64,000 nt of DNA from JAUWKC01 sp035529895 (GCA_035529895.1 DATKVV010000005.1:1-64000), one strand, 5' to 3'. Counted from the first letter of the stretch, positions 44,325 through 53,614 are shown. Translations and numbers: made by a program. The notes: a model not told the origin generated them from the letters alone.

Positions 44325-45137
44325 CTATCTGAGCAAAGTCAACGCCATTTGAGGCAGTGCATTTGCCTGCGATAGCATAGCCACACCGGCATTCGCCAAG
44401 ACCTGGGTTCTTGTCATCTCTGCCATTTCGGTAGCCACGTCGACATCGGAAATACGAGATTCAGATGTCATCAGGTTCTCGGCCATGATGTTAAGAACCT
44501 CCACGCTGCTCTGCAGACGGGCCATCTTATAGCCGAACTCCGCACGAGCGGTATCTTTGCTGGCGATCGCGGTGTCCAGAACCGCCATTGCCGACTGAGC
44601 ATTGGCGGCGGTGTTTATGGTCAGCGTGTCGATGCTAAGACCCTCCTTGGTCATATCGGTCATATTGGCCTGGATCAAGTCGCTCGCATCACCAAAAACG
44701 ATTGACACGGAGCCATTGGCGCTATTGAGCATGTTTATGCCATTGAAATCAGTTGCTCCCGCGATACGCTCGATTTCGTTGGCCATTTCGCTGAATTCCT
44801 CGTCCATGATGGTTCGCTGGGCGGAAGAATAAGTGCCCGTAGCCGCCTGCTCGGCCAACTGTTTCATACGCACCAGTATGTTATCTATTGTTTGCATGGC
44901 ACCTTCCATAGTCTGCAACATACTGATGCCGTCCTGAGCATTTCGGGCGCCCTGACGCAGCACGGCAATGTCGGCACGCATCAACTCGCGGACAGCCAGG
45001 CCGGCTGCGTCGTCCTTCGCACTGTTGATGCGCAGGCCTGACGCCAGCCTTTCGACCGATGTGGCCAAGGCATCGTAGCTCGTCCCCAGGTGCCGGGCAG
45101 CATTTGCCGCCATAAGGTTGTTCTTAATTGCTAACAT
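44325..45137 (-). CDS. Flagellin
   Basis: 270 residues. The conserved N-terminal D0/D1 (NLMAANAARHLGTSYDALATSVERLASGLRI ... DDAAGLAVRELMRADI) and C-terminal D1/D0 (RISDVDVATEMAEMTRTQVLANAGVAMLSQANALPQMALTLL) are present. The central variable region is very short, so the outer D2/D3 domains are absent, as in other short flagellins. It polymerises into the filament. AGGAGT precedes the ATG and a sigma-28-like promoter lies 32-57 nt upstream. Neighbouring glycosyltransferases suggest it is glycosylated. Confidence 0.95.
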   Translation of the reverse strand: MLAIKNNLMAANAARHLGTSYDALATSVERLASGLRINSAKDDAAGLAVRELMRADIAVLRQGARNAQDGISMLQTMEGAMQTIDNILVRMKQLAEQAATGTYSSAQRTIMDEEFSEMANEIERIAGATDFNGINMLNSANGSVSIVFGDASDLIQANMTDMTKEGLSIDTLTINTAANAQSAMAVLDTAIASKDTARAEFGYKMARLQSSVEVLNIMAENLMTSESRISDVDVATEMAEMTRTQVLANAGVAMLSQANALPQMALTLLR

Positions 45138-45690
45138 AGTTTAGACTCCTTAAAAAATACCAAACCATTTTTCGGCCTTGTCAAGCCCTCTTTACTTATT
45201 GGTTCCTGTCCTGCAACGTATTTGAGAGAGACCCAACAACATCTTCTCGGGTTCCAAACCCCAAAGTCGGGCTCAACTCAACATGTAATCGCCTGCATAA
45301 GCACTTCCAAGCCCCATTATCGGCCAAAATAGAAGAGACTTAAGGGATTTTTTTATTGGTAATAATCATAAAGTCATTGGGCCTGTAATATTGCCGTCGT
45401 GGATACTGATATCGCTTACGAGTTCGCCAATTTGTCGAAAAATTGTAGAAATATCATGAAATTCCTGTTGATTCTTCCGGAAAAGATTTCCAATCGATAA
45501 CAAAGCACGCCCGGAGACCGCATTTAACAAATTCATGGCCAAGTACAGGCAGAAATCCCGCTGTAAGCGGAGAAGCGAATATTGAAAAGGTGGTTGCTCC
45601 AACCGGAAAACCAAGTATACTTCAAGAACAATGAAAGTATTGTGGCTTGATGCCAGTAAGGATTGCGTCCTTATGTAGCCGAAGCGGTAT
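45138..45690. other. Region between flagellin and the divergent glycosyltransferase
   Basis: 553 bases. Contains the flagellin promoter (45169-45194). On the plus strand near 45390-45480 there is a short frame reading VVDTDIAYEFANLSKN, which resembles the flagellin C-terminal helix (possible relic, see findings). No intact gene is accepted. Confidence 0.45.
45169..45194 (-). promoter_or_regulatory. Sigma-28 (FliA)-like promoter of flagellin
   Basis: Minus strand TAAAGAGG (45194-45187), 10 nt, then GCCGAAAA (45176-45169). Known sigma-28 boxes are TAAAGTTT and GCCGATAA with 11 nt between; the match is good with a spacer one base short. The flagellin ATG follows 31 nt after the -10 element. A TTGACA at 45183-45178 inside it has no good -10. 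Confidence 0.6.
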
Positions 45691-46734
45691 ATGCACAGAC
45701 AAGACAGTCAAACTCGTAACGGAACACTGCTTGTATTTAACTGTCACGAATCGTGGGTGTACCAGCTTGGGGCGCTGGGATATAAGCTTGACATAATTAT
45801 AGGACTCAAAGGCAGATACAAGAGCACCTGGGATGAGCAGATGCGGCCTGTGCCGCCTAATTCTCGATTAATCAGCTTGTCTGAAGCGCTGCAGTCGCCG
45901 ACTCGGTACTATTGTATCATAACACATAACATAACCGATTTGCTCGATATTAAAGACCGGCCTGAGCCGCGTCTAATAGTCATTCACTCTACCCTCGAAG
46001 GCCGGGTGCAGGAGGAAAAAGCCAGGGTCGAACCGGAGAAACTAAAAGAGGTGATGCACAGATACCTCGAGCTGGTCGGCGGTCACGCGGTAGCTACCTC
46101 CCTGTCAAAGGGCGAATCGTGGGGTTTTGCCGAAGATATCGTCACTTTCGGGATTGATGCCGATGAATACCTGCCATATTCGGGAGAAAAGGCCTGCGGT
46201 CTTCGGATTTGCAACTTCATCGAGAGCAGAAAGAAGATTCTGTTATGGGACCTTCATGAGAAGGCGTTCGAGGGTATTCCGGTACTCCTCGTCGGGCACA
46301 ATCCCGGTATGCCGGGAGTTGCAGGCGCCGAGAGTTGGGACCATCTTAAAAGGATATTGCAGTCTCATCGGTTTTACATCCACACCGCCGACCGAGGATT
46401 TGAAGCCGGTTACAATATGGCAACCACAGAGGCAATGGCTGCGGGGATGCCGGTTCTCGGCAACTGCCACCCTACCTCGCCAATAAAACATGGAGTAAGC
46501 GGGTTCCTCAGCGATGACCCAGCCGAATTGCAGAAGTACGCCAAGATGCTATTGGAGGATAGAAATTTGGCAGTACTAATGGGTCAGCAAGCCCGAAAGA
46601 CCGCTATGGAGTGCTTCTCAATAACGAGGTTCAAGGAGAGTTTCCTGCGCTCTATCGAAACTGCTCGCCGCAAATGGGAAAAAAGAAAAGTTGACGTGCA
46701 GAATCTTCACTTTAGCCACCCCTCCACATTGTAG
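45691..46734 (+). CDS. Glycosyltransferase (GT-B fold, GT4-like)
   Basis: 347 residues. The C-terminal half has the GT-B nucleotide-sugar site: GYNMATTEAMAAGMPVLGN (with the acidic EX7E-like region) followed by HGVSGFLSDDPAELQKYAKMLLED. The N-terminal half (HESWVYQLGALGYKLDIIIGLK) resembles an acceptor-binding Rossmann domain. Donor and acceptor are not predictable. It lies divergently next to flagellin, with another glycosyltransferase convergent on the far side, so a role in flagellin glycosylation is a reasonable inference. No good ribosome site is visible. Confidence 0.7.
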   Translation: MHRQDSQTRNGTLLVFNCHESWVYQLGALGYKLDIIIGLKGRYKSTWDEQMRPVPPNSRLISLSEALQSPTRYYCIITHNITDLLDIKDRPEPRLIVIHSTLEGRVQEEKARVEPEKLKEVMHRYLELVGGHAVATSLSKGESWGFAEDIVTFGIDADEYLPYSGEKACGLRICNFIESRKKILLWDLHEKAFEGIPVLLVGHNPGMPGVAGAESWDHLKRILQSHRFYIHTADRGFEAGYNMATTEAMAAGMPVLGNCHPTSPIKHGVSGFLSDDPAELQKYAKMLLEDRNLAVLMGQQARKTAMECFSITRFKESFLRSIETARRKWEKRKVDVQNLHFSHPSTL

Positions 46735-46781
46735 GCCCTCACTAAACTAAGTCCTATAACTTCGAAGGGTATGTGTCTGAG

Positions 46782-48368
46782 TTAGCGACGTCCCACTTTC
46801 TGTATAACCAATTCTTTGAGTTTTTCAGCAGCGCTCCGCAAGACATCATCCCATCGGCCCAATTCTTTCTGCCTGAAAAGCGTCATTGTAGGGTACCAGG
46901 GGCTGTCACTTCGGTCCAGCATCCATTGCCAGGCAGGCGCGGCGCACAGAATCGCCCAGACCGGCCTGCCCATTGCCCCGGCTAAATGCAGCACAGATGT
47001 ATCCACTGAGACGATTAAGTCGAGGTTCTCAATCAGCGCGGCGGTGTCTGTGAAGTCGCGGAGCTCATTGGCGGTGTCCGTAACAACCGATATTCCCCCC
47101 GCCGGTTTTTCCAACTGCTCGGTACCTGTGCCTTTTTGCAGACTGAATAGCTTTACCCCCTCAATTGCCGCCAATGGGGCGAAATGCTCCAGCCTGCAGG
47201 AGCGAATAGTGTTCCTTTCATACGCAGGCGAACCCGACCACACTATGCCCACCTTGAAAGTCGGACCCGCAAGCTTGCTCCGCCAATAGCCGGCCTTGGT
47301 GGAATCCGCAAAAATATACGGCACATCGGCGGGAATTGTATCAAGCGTTGTCTCGAACAATGCCGGCAGGTCCATCAGAGATACGCACAAATCAAACTTA
47401 ACCGCCGGCTTCAAATCCCGTGATGCTTCGACCAGCTCATCAACCCCCGGGAAGTGGTGTAAGAGCGCGATTAACGGCTTGCCTACCTCCAGAATTACGG
47501 TCCCGCCGCGTGCCTTAACCATGGGCAAGTATCGCACGAACTGGATGGCATCACCATACCCCTGCTCATAATGGACCAAGAGCCTTTTGCCCACAAAAGA
47601 TGAACCATCCCATTGGGGCACTTCGTGGCGGTGAGGATACGTCATCATACCCAAATCAGGATGTTTGCGCCATTGATAGTCTTTCCAACCTTCCGCGAGC
47701 TTTCCGGTCAAGAGCAGGACAAGCGACCGGTTCCAATGTGCTTGAGCATAGTCCGGTTCGATCTGAACGGCACGTCCATAACTTTCAATTGCCTCTTCGT
47801 GCCGGCCAAGGGCACTCAGGACAACTCCCATGTGATTGTAGGCTTCCGCGAAATTCGGTGCGAACCTAACAGCCATTCTGTAGCTTTCCACCGCTTCGGC
47901 GAGCTTGCCCTGCTTCTGGAGGGAAAACCCCATAGTGTTGTAAGCCTGGGCATAACCAGGCGAAAGCGACAACGCCTGTCTGCATTTTTCAGCCGCTGCG
48001 GCATATTTGCCCTGGGCCTGCAGCGCAATGCCCATATTGTTATAGACTTCAGCATAGTCAGGCTTGAGCGATACCGCCTGCTCATAAGCCTCTATCGCCT
48101 GGTCGAACCTGCCAAGGGCTTCCAAGACAAGACCAAGCGTATTGTGAAACTGAGGTACTTGGGAATTGTTCGCGACGGCCTCGGCGGCCAAGGTCAAAGC
48201 TGCATCGTACCGGCCGGTCTGGTAAGCAACCATAGCCAGTGAATGTAGGATAAAAGCATGGTTGGGATTGCTCTGCAAAGCCAGATTGTACAACTGTTCC
48301 GCCTGCTGAAGACGCCCGGCTTGATGGTGTTGCACAGCGAGCTGGACAATTCCGCTAACGTCCGCCAT
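46782..48368 (-). CDS. TPR protein with C-terminal glycosyltransferase domain (GT9/OGT-like)
   Basis: 528 residues from the ATG giving MADVSGIVQLAVQHHQAG. About seven TPR units span residues 5-250 (for example YAEVYNNMGIALQAQGKYAAAAE). The C-terminal domain has LLVHYEQGYGDAIQFVRYLP and VDTSVLHLAGAMGRPVWAIL, the pattern of bacterial TPR-linked GT9/heptosyltransferase-like enzymes. AAGGTGA lies upstream. It begins 44 nt after fliK on the same strand and so is probably driven by the fliK sigma-54 promoter. Likely glycosylates a flagellar protein (inference). Confidence 0.8.
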   Translation of the reverse strand: MADVSGIVQLAVQHHQAGRLQQAEQLYNLALQSNPNHAFILHSLAMVAYQTGRYDAALTLAAEAVANNSQVPQFHNTLGLVLEALGRFDQAIEAYEQAVSLKPDYAEVYNNMGIALQAQGKYAAAAEKCRQALSLSPGYAQAYNTMGFSLQKQGKLAEAVESYRMAVRFAPNFAEAYNHMGVVLSALGRHEEAIESYGRAVQIEPDYAQAHWNRSLVLLLTGKLAEGWKDYQWRKHPDLGMMTYPHRHEVPQWDGSSFVGKRLLVHYEQGYGDAIQFVRYLPMVKARGGTVILEVGKPLIALLHHFPGVDELVEASRDLKPAVKFDLCVSLMDLPALFETTLDTIPADVPYIFADSTKAGYWRSKLAGPTFKVGIVWSGSPAYERNTIRSCRLEHFAPLAAIEGVKLFSLQKGTGTEQLEKPAGGISVVTDTANELRDFTDTAALIENLDLIVSVDTSVLHLAGAMGRPVWAILCAAPAWQWMLDRSDSPWYPTMTLFRQKELGRWDDVLRSAAEKLKELVIQKVGRR

Positions 48369-48412
48369 CTCAATATCACCTTGAGGTTCGAAATCAACTA
48401 ACCGGGACTCAC

Positions 48413-50203
48413 TCAAGCCAACATGTTTATAGCGTCGTCGGCAATAAGCATTTGCGGTTCGGGCATCTGGCTGTAGCGGGTAGCGTTTTCCACCCACTCC
48501 TCAGAAGAGCCGTTGCCAGGATTACCGTCTTCGGTGGAGCCATTATGTTGGAACGAGGCATACTCCTGTGATTGTTCTTTGAAAAGCTGTTGTTCCGGCT
48601 GGTCTGTCAGCACGACTTCAAGTCGCTTTATCTGTATACCGGCATCCTGGAGCGCTCTGATTATCTGGGGCAGCTCGTGCTCGATTTCATATCTGGTTTG
48701 TATCTTGTCAACTTCCAGCAGGCCGGTTATCTGGTCCTGTTCCTCCCGGAGTTCTATAGAAACCTTTCCGAGTTCCGGGGGATTAAGGCGAATCGTGATT
48801 TGCTGCTCGCCCTGGCGGACAGAACTCTGAATGGATTCGAGAATCTGTTCGTTAATGCTGGAAAAAGCGCTGCCAGGTGAAGTATAGTTCGTCGGCCTTG
48901 GGGCTTGAGCGAAGGTATCAGTAAAAAGCTCCGTAGCGGGAGACTGGGTGTTTCCCTGGCTTGGCATCGGCTCAAGGCCCGACTGAGAGCTGTCGTTTTG
49001 GGTCAAGCCGCCGCGCTGTTTGGGTTGGCCTGTTAGTACCTGAGACTCAATTACGTTGAGCCTGTGGAGATTCGAGTCCCTTGAGAGGTTGTTCCCGGCA
49101 AGCTGGGACTCTTTGCCGTTGTTCCGCAACGACCCCGAAGGCATCTGAGGTCCTTTGGTCCCTTTCTCAGCCGGCTTTTCAGCAGCAACAGCGGGTTTTT
49201 CGGGACTAACACCTGCAAGCCGGGAGAGGGGGTCAGAGAGCTGGGCTTGAACTGCGGCGAAACCACTATCCAATTTGTAAATTCTTGGGCCGGAATAAAC
49301 CGCTGATTTCTCATCAGTGGCAGTCGGTTGACTGCTGGCATTACCGGCGGTTTGGGGCATCAATTGTTTGCCGGCCGTAGGGGCTGCTTTCTGGCCGTCG
49401 AGGGGGGCCGAAGTCTGCATGACTGCGGGTTTTTCAGTTCCGGCGTTTGTTCTATTGTTAACGGCAATGGGAACTTCGGGCATCAACTTCTTGCCGCCCT
49501 GCTGGCTGATAATGTTTGTAGCCAGACTTGCTTTTGAACCCATCATTCTGGCCGTGTTTTCACCTTCATTAGATTTAGAATCGCCTGTAGAGGACTCCTC
49601 GGATGAGGTGCCGGGTAAAACAACCTTGAGGCCGGCTTGGCTTTGACTGACGGTCAGAGGAGACTGGGTCTGAACCGGTTGGGCGGCCTTGCCGGTGCCA
49701 GAAAGGCACTTGCCCTCTTTCTTCTGCGCAAGTAATTGGCCAAGTTCATATACCGGTTTGGGTTCTGCTATTGTGTTGGTCCCCTCTTTGCACTGTTGCG
49801 GATTCACAGAGCACTGGGCCAAAGAAAGCTGTATGGTTTTCGACTGTACAGGTGCGGTGCAGGCGGGTTTTTGTTTTTCGGATTTCGCACTAGGTTCTGC
49901 CTTTTGGGACAACTCAGGCGTTATTCTTGCGCGAAGGGTATGACTGAAGTTTTGCTGCTTTTTGTTGATGCAACCGTTCTTGAAGGCACCGGGAGTATTA
50001 TAGGGCCTTGCCGGTTTGTTATTACAGACTGCGGCAGGGTCATTAGCCGGGACCTGGGAAGACGGCGAAGTACCATCCGGCGAGTCTGTCTTGCGACGGA
50101 CTATGGAATTTACGCCCTTAGCTGCTCCAGGCTCTAACGGGGCCGAACCCAAACCGGACGCTCCTGACAACATATTATCAATAGGCAACAGGCCAGCATT
50201 CAT
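48413..50203 (-). CDS. fliK: Flagellar hook-length control protein
   Basis: 596 residues. The first 430 or so are Ser/Thr/Pro/Gln-rich low complexity, typical of the FliK ruler. The C-terminal Flg_hook domain contains QQITIRLNPPELGKVSIELR and LPQIIRALQDAGIQIKRLEVVL, followed by a Glu/Asn-rich tail. FliK measures hook length and switches export specificity through FlhB. AAGGA precedes the ATG and a sigma-54 promoter lies 32 nt upstream, divergent from flgB. Confidence 0.88.
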   Translation of the reverse strand: MNAGLLPIDNMLSGASGLGSAPLEPGAAKGVNSIVRRKTDSPDGTSPSSQVPANDPAAVCNNKPARPYNTPGAFKNGCINKKQQNFSHTLRARITPELSQKAEPSAKSEKQKPACTAPVQSKTIQLSLAQCSVNPQQCKEGTNTIAEPKPVYELGQLLAQKKEGKCLSGTGKAAQPVQTQSPLTVSQSQAGLKVVLPGTSSEESSTGDSKSNEGENTARMMGSKASLATNIISQQGGKKLMPEVPIAVNNRTNAGTEKPAVMQTSAPLDGQKAAPTAGKQLMPQTAGNASSQPTATDEKSAVYSGPRIYKLDSGFAAVQAQLSDPLSRLAGVSPEKPAVAAEKPAEKGTKGPQMPSGSLRNNGKESQLAGNNLSRDSNLHRLNVIESQVLTGQPKQRGGLTQNDSSQSGLEPMPSQGNTQSPATELFTDTFAQAPRPTNYTSPGSAFSSINEQILESIQSSVRQGEQQITIRLNPPELGKVSIELREEQDQITGLLEVDKIQTRYEIEHELPQIIRALQDAGIQIKRLEVVLTDQPEQQLFKEQSQEYASFQHNGSTEDGNPGNGSSEEWVENATRYSQMPEPQMLIADDAINMLA

Positions 50204-50234
50204 ATAGCAGTCCTTCTAAACTAATCTCTTGTTT

Positions 50235-50251
50235 AGCAACCACTGTGCCAA
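50235..50251 (-). promoter_or_regulatory. Sigma-54 promoter of fliK
   Basis: On the minus strand TTGGCACAGTGGTTGCT fits the -24/-12 consensus TGGCAC-N5-TTGC exactly (-24 GG and -12 GC 10 nt apart). The expected start is near 50224, 20 nt before the ATG. Confidence 0.8.
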
Positions 50252-50659
50252 GAGAAAAGAGAATGTCGCTACAGGACGGTAACTATTTTGCAATAAAGCA
50301 CTTAAGAACATCAAAAAGATGGGGATTTGCCGAGAACTTGTTGCTGTAAACCGTAGCAACGGAGAAATATTCCCCCAGCCCGGAAGGAACTTCCGGCAGC
50401 TCGAAGATGCCGTGGAAATCATGCAGGGTTTTAAGAGCGAAAGAATGTCAGCGGGCCAGCCACAATGTTCTGTCATAAAGTAATCCACACCTGCGGCAAG
50501 ACTCTTCGGGACGTATGTGCAGGTCTGTAAAAAAACGCGCCTGTATGTATAGAAACCTTACGCCCCTCTGAAGAAATCGATAGCAAACCGCTTGGGTCCG
50601 AAGCGGTTTTACGCAAAAGAGGGCTTGTTCCCGAACCGAAAACGTGCGGTCTTAATTGT

Positions 50660-50676
50660 CTGGCACGATTATTGCT
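50660..50676 (+). promoter_or_regulatory. Sigma-54 promoter of the flgB operon
   Basis: CTGGCACGATTATTGCT matches the consensus YTGGCACG-N4-TTGCW at every specified base. Start expected near 50687, about 80 nt before flgB. Confidence 0.85.
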
Positions 50677-50768
50677 CACTGTGTGCTTGCAAAGAAGGTT
50701 CGTGCAACACTGAAGGAAACAATGGCGCGATTTTGCAGCTTTCTGCAAGGTGGAAACCGGACAAAGTT

Positions 50769-51131
50769 ATGTCCAGAACGACCAACATATTAGATTTTCT
50801 CGAAGCGGGCATAAAGGCTGAAAGCCTTCGCCAGAAAGCGGTTGCCAGCAATGTCGCCAATCTTGAGACTCCGAGATATCGCAGGATTGACGTCAAGTTT
50901 GAAGAGTTGCTCGCTAAAGCCCTGGATTCGGCCGGGGGTGTCAAGTTTAGTGAAATCGAGCCACAGATTTACCAGCCCAAGCAAACACCAATAAAGTCAA
51001 ACGGCAATGACGTTAACTTGGAAACCGAAGTGAGCGAAATGGTCAAGAACAGTCTTCGCTACAAGGCATATATTCGGCTGCTCAACAAAAAGTACAACCA
51101 AATTGAATTGGCGATCAATACAAAACAGTAA
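50769..51131 (+). CDS. flgB: Flagellar basal-body rod protein FlgB
   Basis: 120 residues from the ATG at 50769; an upstream extension of the frame has no homology and crosses the sigma-54 promoter. It has the rod-protein N-terminus DFLEAGIKAESLRQKAVASNVANLETPRYRR and the C-terminal MVKNSLRYKAYIRLLNKKYNQIELAI. It forms the proximal rod. First gene of the plus-strand flagellar operon. Confidence 0.92.
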   Translation: MSRTTNILDFLEAGIKAESLRQKAVASNVANLETPRYRRIDVKFEELLAKALDSAGGVKFSEIEPQIYQPKQTPIKSNGNDVNLETEVSEMVKNSLRYKAYIRLLNKKYNQIELAINTKQ

Positions 51132-51281
51132 TAGCATACTGGTTTTTGCGTTTGGCGAATTGAACCGGAAGCGGAAAAAACTGAAAGAACTGCCCTTTCA
51201 CAAAGCATTGGCAGGGTGCTTCGGATACCCCGCAGTCTGTACAGGGGCGAGGCGAAGGGCGCTGGGAAAGGATTAGAGCAG

Positions 51282-51686
51282 ATGGAAGTTACCAACACTT
51301 TCGGCCCGATAGACATCGCAACTTCCGGTATGCGGGCCCAGAAGCAACTGATGGAGGTAATCTCGTCGAATGTCGCAAACGCCCGCACAACCGATGCCGG
51401 CAAGGGGGAACCCTACCGCAGGCTGGAGGCGATACTTAAGACGGACGAAGAAGGCATCAGCGGCGTCAGCATGGATAGGATAGTGCCGGACCGAAGCGAT
51501 TTTTACAAGATTTTCGACCCGGGTAACCCCGATGCTGACGACCAGGGGTACGTAGCGATGCCTAACGTCAATTTGCCAACCGAAATGATAAATCTGACCA
51601 TTGCGACGCGCACTTACCAGGCAAACGCAGCAATTCTCAGACGTTATCAGCAAATGGTTGAAACTACTTTTGAATTACTTCGATAA
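51282..51686 (+). CDS. flgC: Flagellar basal-body rod protein FlgC
   Basis: 134 residues. N-terminal rod motif FGPIDIATSGMRAQKQLMEVISSNVANARTTD and C-terminal PNVNLPTEMINLTIATRTYQANAAIL, as in FlgC. AAAGGA lies upstream of the ATG. Proximal rod component; a 150-nt gap separates it from flgB. Confidence 0.93.
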   Translation: MEVTNTFGPIDIATSGMRAQKQLMEVISSNVANARTTDAGKGEPYRRLEAILKTDEEGISGVSMDRIVPDRSDFYKIFDPGNPDADDQGYVAMPNVNLPTEMINLTIATRTYQANAAILRRYQQMVETTFELLR

Positions 51687-51701
51687 GCAAGGGAGTAAGC
51701 G

Positions 51702-52016
51702 ATGATTAACCTAAACCCAAACGTAGCTTCGGTACTGCCGGCCATAAATAAGGCCGTCCCCGAAGCACCCAATACCAACGCCGGGAAATCAGATTTTTCC
51801 GCTACTATTAAGGCTGTCGAGAAATACATATCCGGGGTAGATGACCTTCAGCAGTCATCGGATACGTCCATAAAGGACCTGTTATCAGGCAAGAACGCGG
51901 ATATTACTTCGGTTGTCTCGGCGGTGGCCAAGGCCGATATGGGTTTCAAGCTTCTTGTAGGCGTTAGAAACAAGCTGATAGAAGCCTACAAGGAAACCAT
52001 GAGTATGGCCGTATAA
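51702..52016 (+). CDS. fliE: Flagellar hook-basal body protein FliE
   Basis: 104 residues. The C-terminal half (VSAVAKADMGFKLLVGVRNKLIEAYKETMSM) matches FliE, the adaptor between MS ring and rod. It starts 15 nt after flgC, in the conserved order flgB-flgC-fliE-fliF. Confidence 0.92.
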   Translation: MINLNPNVASVLPAINKAVPEAPNTNAGKSDFSATIKAVEKYISGVDDLQQSSDTSIKDLLSGKNADITSVVSAVAKADMGFKLLVGVRNKLIEAYKETMSMAV

Positions 52017-52111
52017 ATTGCTTGATTTCAGCAGGGCCGGCGAAGCCTTGCGGCATTTCGGGGCACGAATATTTTCGGGCTCTGTAGCGGTCGAACAAGC
52101 AGAGAGGTTTA

Positions 52112-53614
52112 ATGAACTTTTTGCAACAGATAAGGGCAATTTGGCAAAAGGTGAGCCTGGTCCAGCGGGCGCTACTGATTGCGGTCGTTCTGACATTTAT
52201 CATTGTCAGTGCGCTGCTTGTTCACTGGGCGCGCAGACCCGATATGCAAATGCTGTACCGAGACCTCTCCGCGGAAGAGGCGTCAAAGATCACTGAGAAA
52301 ATCAGCGAAAAGGGCATTGGCTACGAACTGCGAAATGGCGGGACAAGCATCTACGTTCCAAAAGAAAAGGTCTACCAGCTTCGTTTGGATATGGCGAGAG
52401 AGGGACTTCCGGCGGGCGAGGATGGCGGTTACCGGATATTCGACAATGAAAAAATCGGCATCAGCCCTTTTGTTCAAAATGTTAACCTGAAGCGGGCGCT
52501 ACAGGAGGAGCTGGCCAAAAGTATCCAAATGATAGAAGGCGTGGTTCACGCACGGGTCCACATAGTGAACTCTGAACAGACGCTGTTTACTTCCGAGGCG
52601 GGCAAAACAACCGCTTCTGTGATTCTGCGACTAAAGCCGGGATATAGAGCCAGCGCCTTAAATATTGCGGCGATCACGCACCTTGTGGCCGGCAGTGTTG
52701 AAGGGCTTACGGCGGAAAACGTAACCGTGATAGACAGCGACGGACATCTTCTTTCCGGCAAGTCGGACGATACTATGGCAAATGGAGCAGGCACCGTTCA
52801 GGATTACAGGGAACGGGTGGAGCAGAATTTGGCCGACAAGGTTGAAGATATGCTTACAACCGTCTTGGGACCCGGCCGGGCCACGGTCAAGGTCAGTGCT
52901 ATTATTGATATGACCAGCACCAACATTGTTACGGAAAAATATGAACCCAAGGGCGTGGCCGTAAAGGAGGAAATCAAAGAGAAAACCAGAACAGAAGGCG
53001 GCAACATTCCAGCCGAAGGCGAACCGGCCGTAGCGGGCGGCACGGAAAAAGATAACACAACCGTCAGTGAATTTGCCTTCGGCAAGACTGTTGAAACCAA
53101 GGTTGATTTGCCGGGCGAAATACAAGGGCTGTCTGTGGCGGCTTTTGTAGACTTGTCGCCGGCGGATGTGAATGAATCACAGGCCGGAGCACAAACCGCA
53201 ATGATAATGGAGTTGTCCGCGGTGGAAGAAATCATCAAAAAAGCTCTTGGCCTTAAGGATACGGACTCACTTAAAGTGGTTAACGTCAAGTTTCCTCGCC
53301 CGGCTGCATTGTTAACGGAGGAGGAACCGTCCAACTGGCCTCGCTATATAGCAATAGCTCGGCAGGCTTCCTTGGGGATTATGGCAATTTGCGCACTGTT
53401 AGTTCTGCGTGTGTTCAGCGGAGCAAAGAGAAAGGCAACAACAAAGGGTGCGGCCGAGCAGCTACCGGCTACCGAGGGGGCTGCTGGCCTTCTGCCCGGC
53501 GCTGAGGCCCCCGAGCCGTTAATGTTACGCAGGCAAATAACGGATGCCTTGCAAAGTAATCCTGAGCAGGTCAAACAACTGTTCTCAAACTGGCTCGAGG
53601 AAAAAGAGGAATGA
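52112..53614 (+). CDS. fliF: Flagellar MS-ring protein FliF
   Basis: 500 residues. Membrane helices LLIAVVLTFIIVSALLV near the N-terminus and ASLGIMAICALLVLRVF near residue 425. Between them are the ring-building YscJ/FliF domain (MQMLYRDLSAEEASKITEKI; QRALQEELAKSI-like NLKRALQEELAKSIQMIEGV) and a long beta-collar. The C-terminal SNWLEEKEE is the FliG-binding end. AGAGAGG precedes the ATG. Confidence 0.95.
   Translation: MNFLQQIRAIWQKVSLVQRALLIAVVLTFIIVSALLVHWARRPDMQMLYRDLSAEEASKITEKISEKGIGYELRNGGTSIYVPKEKVYQLRLDMAREGLPAGEDGGYRIFDNEKIGISPFVQNVNLKRALQEELAKSIQMIEGVVHARVHIVNSEQTLFTSEAGKTTASVILRLKPGYRASALNIAAITHLVAGSVEGLTAENVTVIDSDGHLLSGKSDDTMANGAGTVQDYRERVEQNLADKVEDMLTTVLGPGRATVKVSAIIDMTSTNIVTEKYEPKGVAVKEEIKEKTRTEGGNIPAEGEPAVAGGTEKDNTTVSEFAFGKTVETKVDLPGEIQGLSVAAFVDLSPADVNESQAGAQTAMIMELSAVEEIIKKALGLKDTDSLKVVNVKFPRPAALLTEEEPSNWPRYIAIARQASLGIMAICALLVLRVFSGAKRKATTKGAAEQLPATEGAAGLLPGAEAPEPLMLRRQITDALQSNPEQVKQLFSNWLEEKEE

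Larger units (their letters stand above)
50204..50768. other. Divergent control region between fliK and flgB
   Basis: 565 bases with no gene. Two sigma-54 promoters point outward (50235-50251 minus; 50660-50676 plus). The roughly 400 bases between them would be the place for an enhancer-binding activator, but no repeated binding site was identified by eye. Confidence 0.6.

Noticed and set aside
45366..45614. 82-residue minus-strand frame upstream of flagellin
   Set aside because: Needs a TTG start without a ribosome site and lies antisense to the possible flagellin relic; no family.
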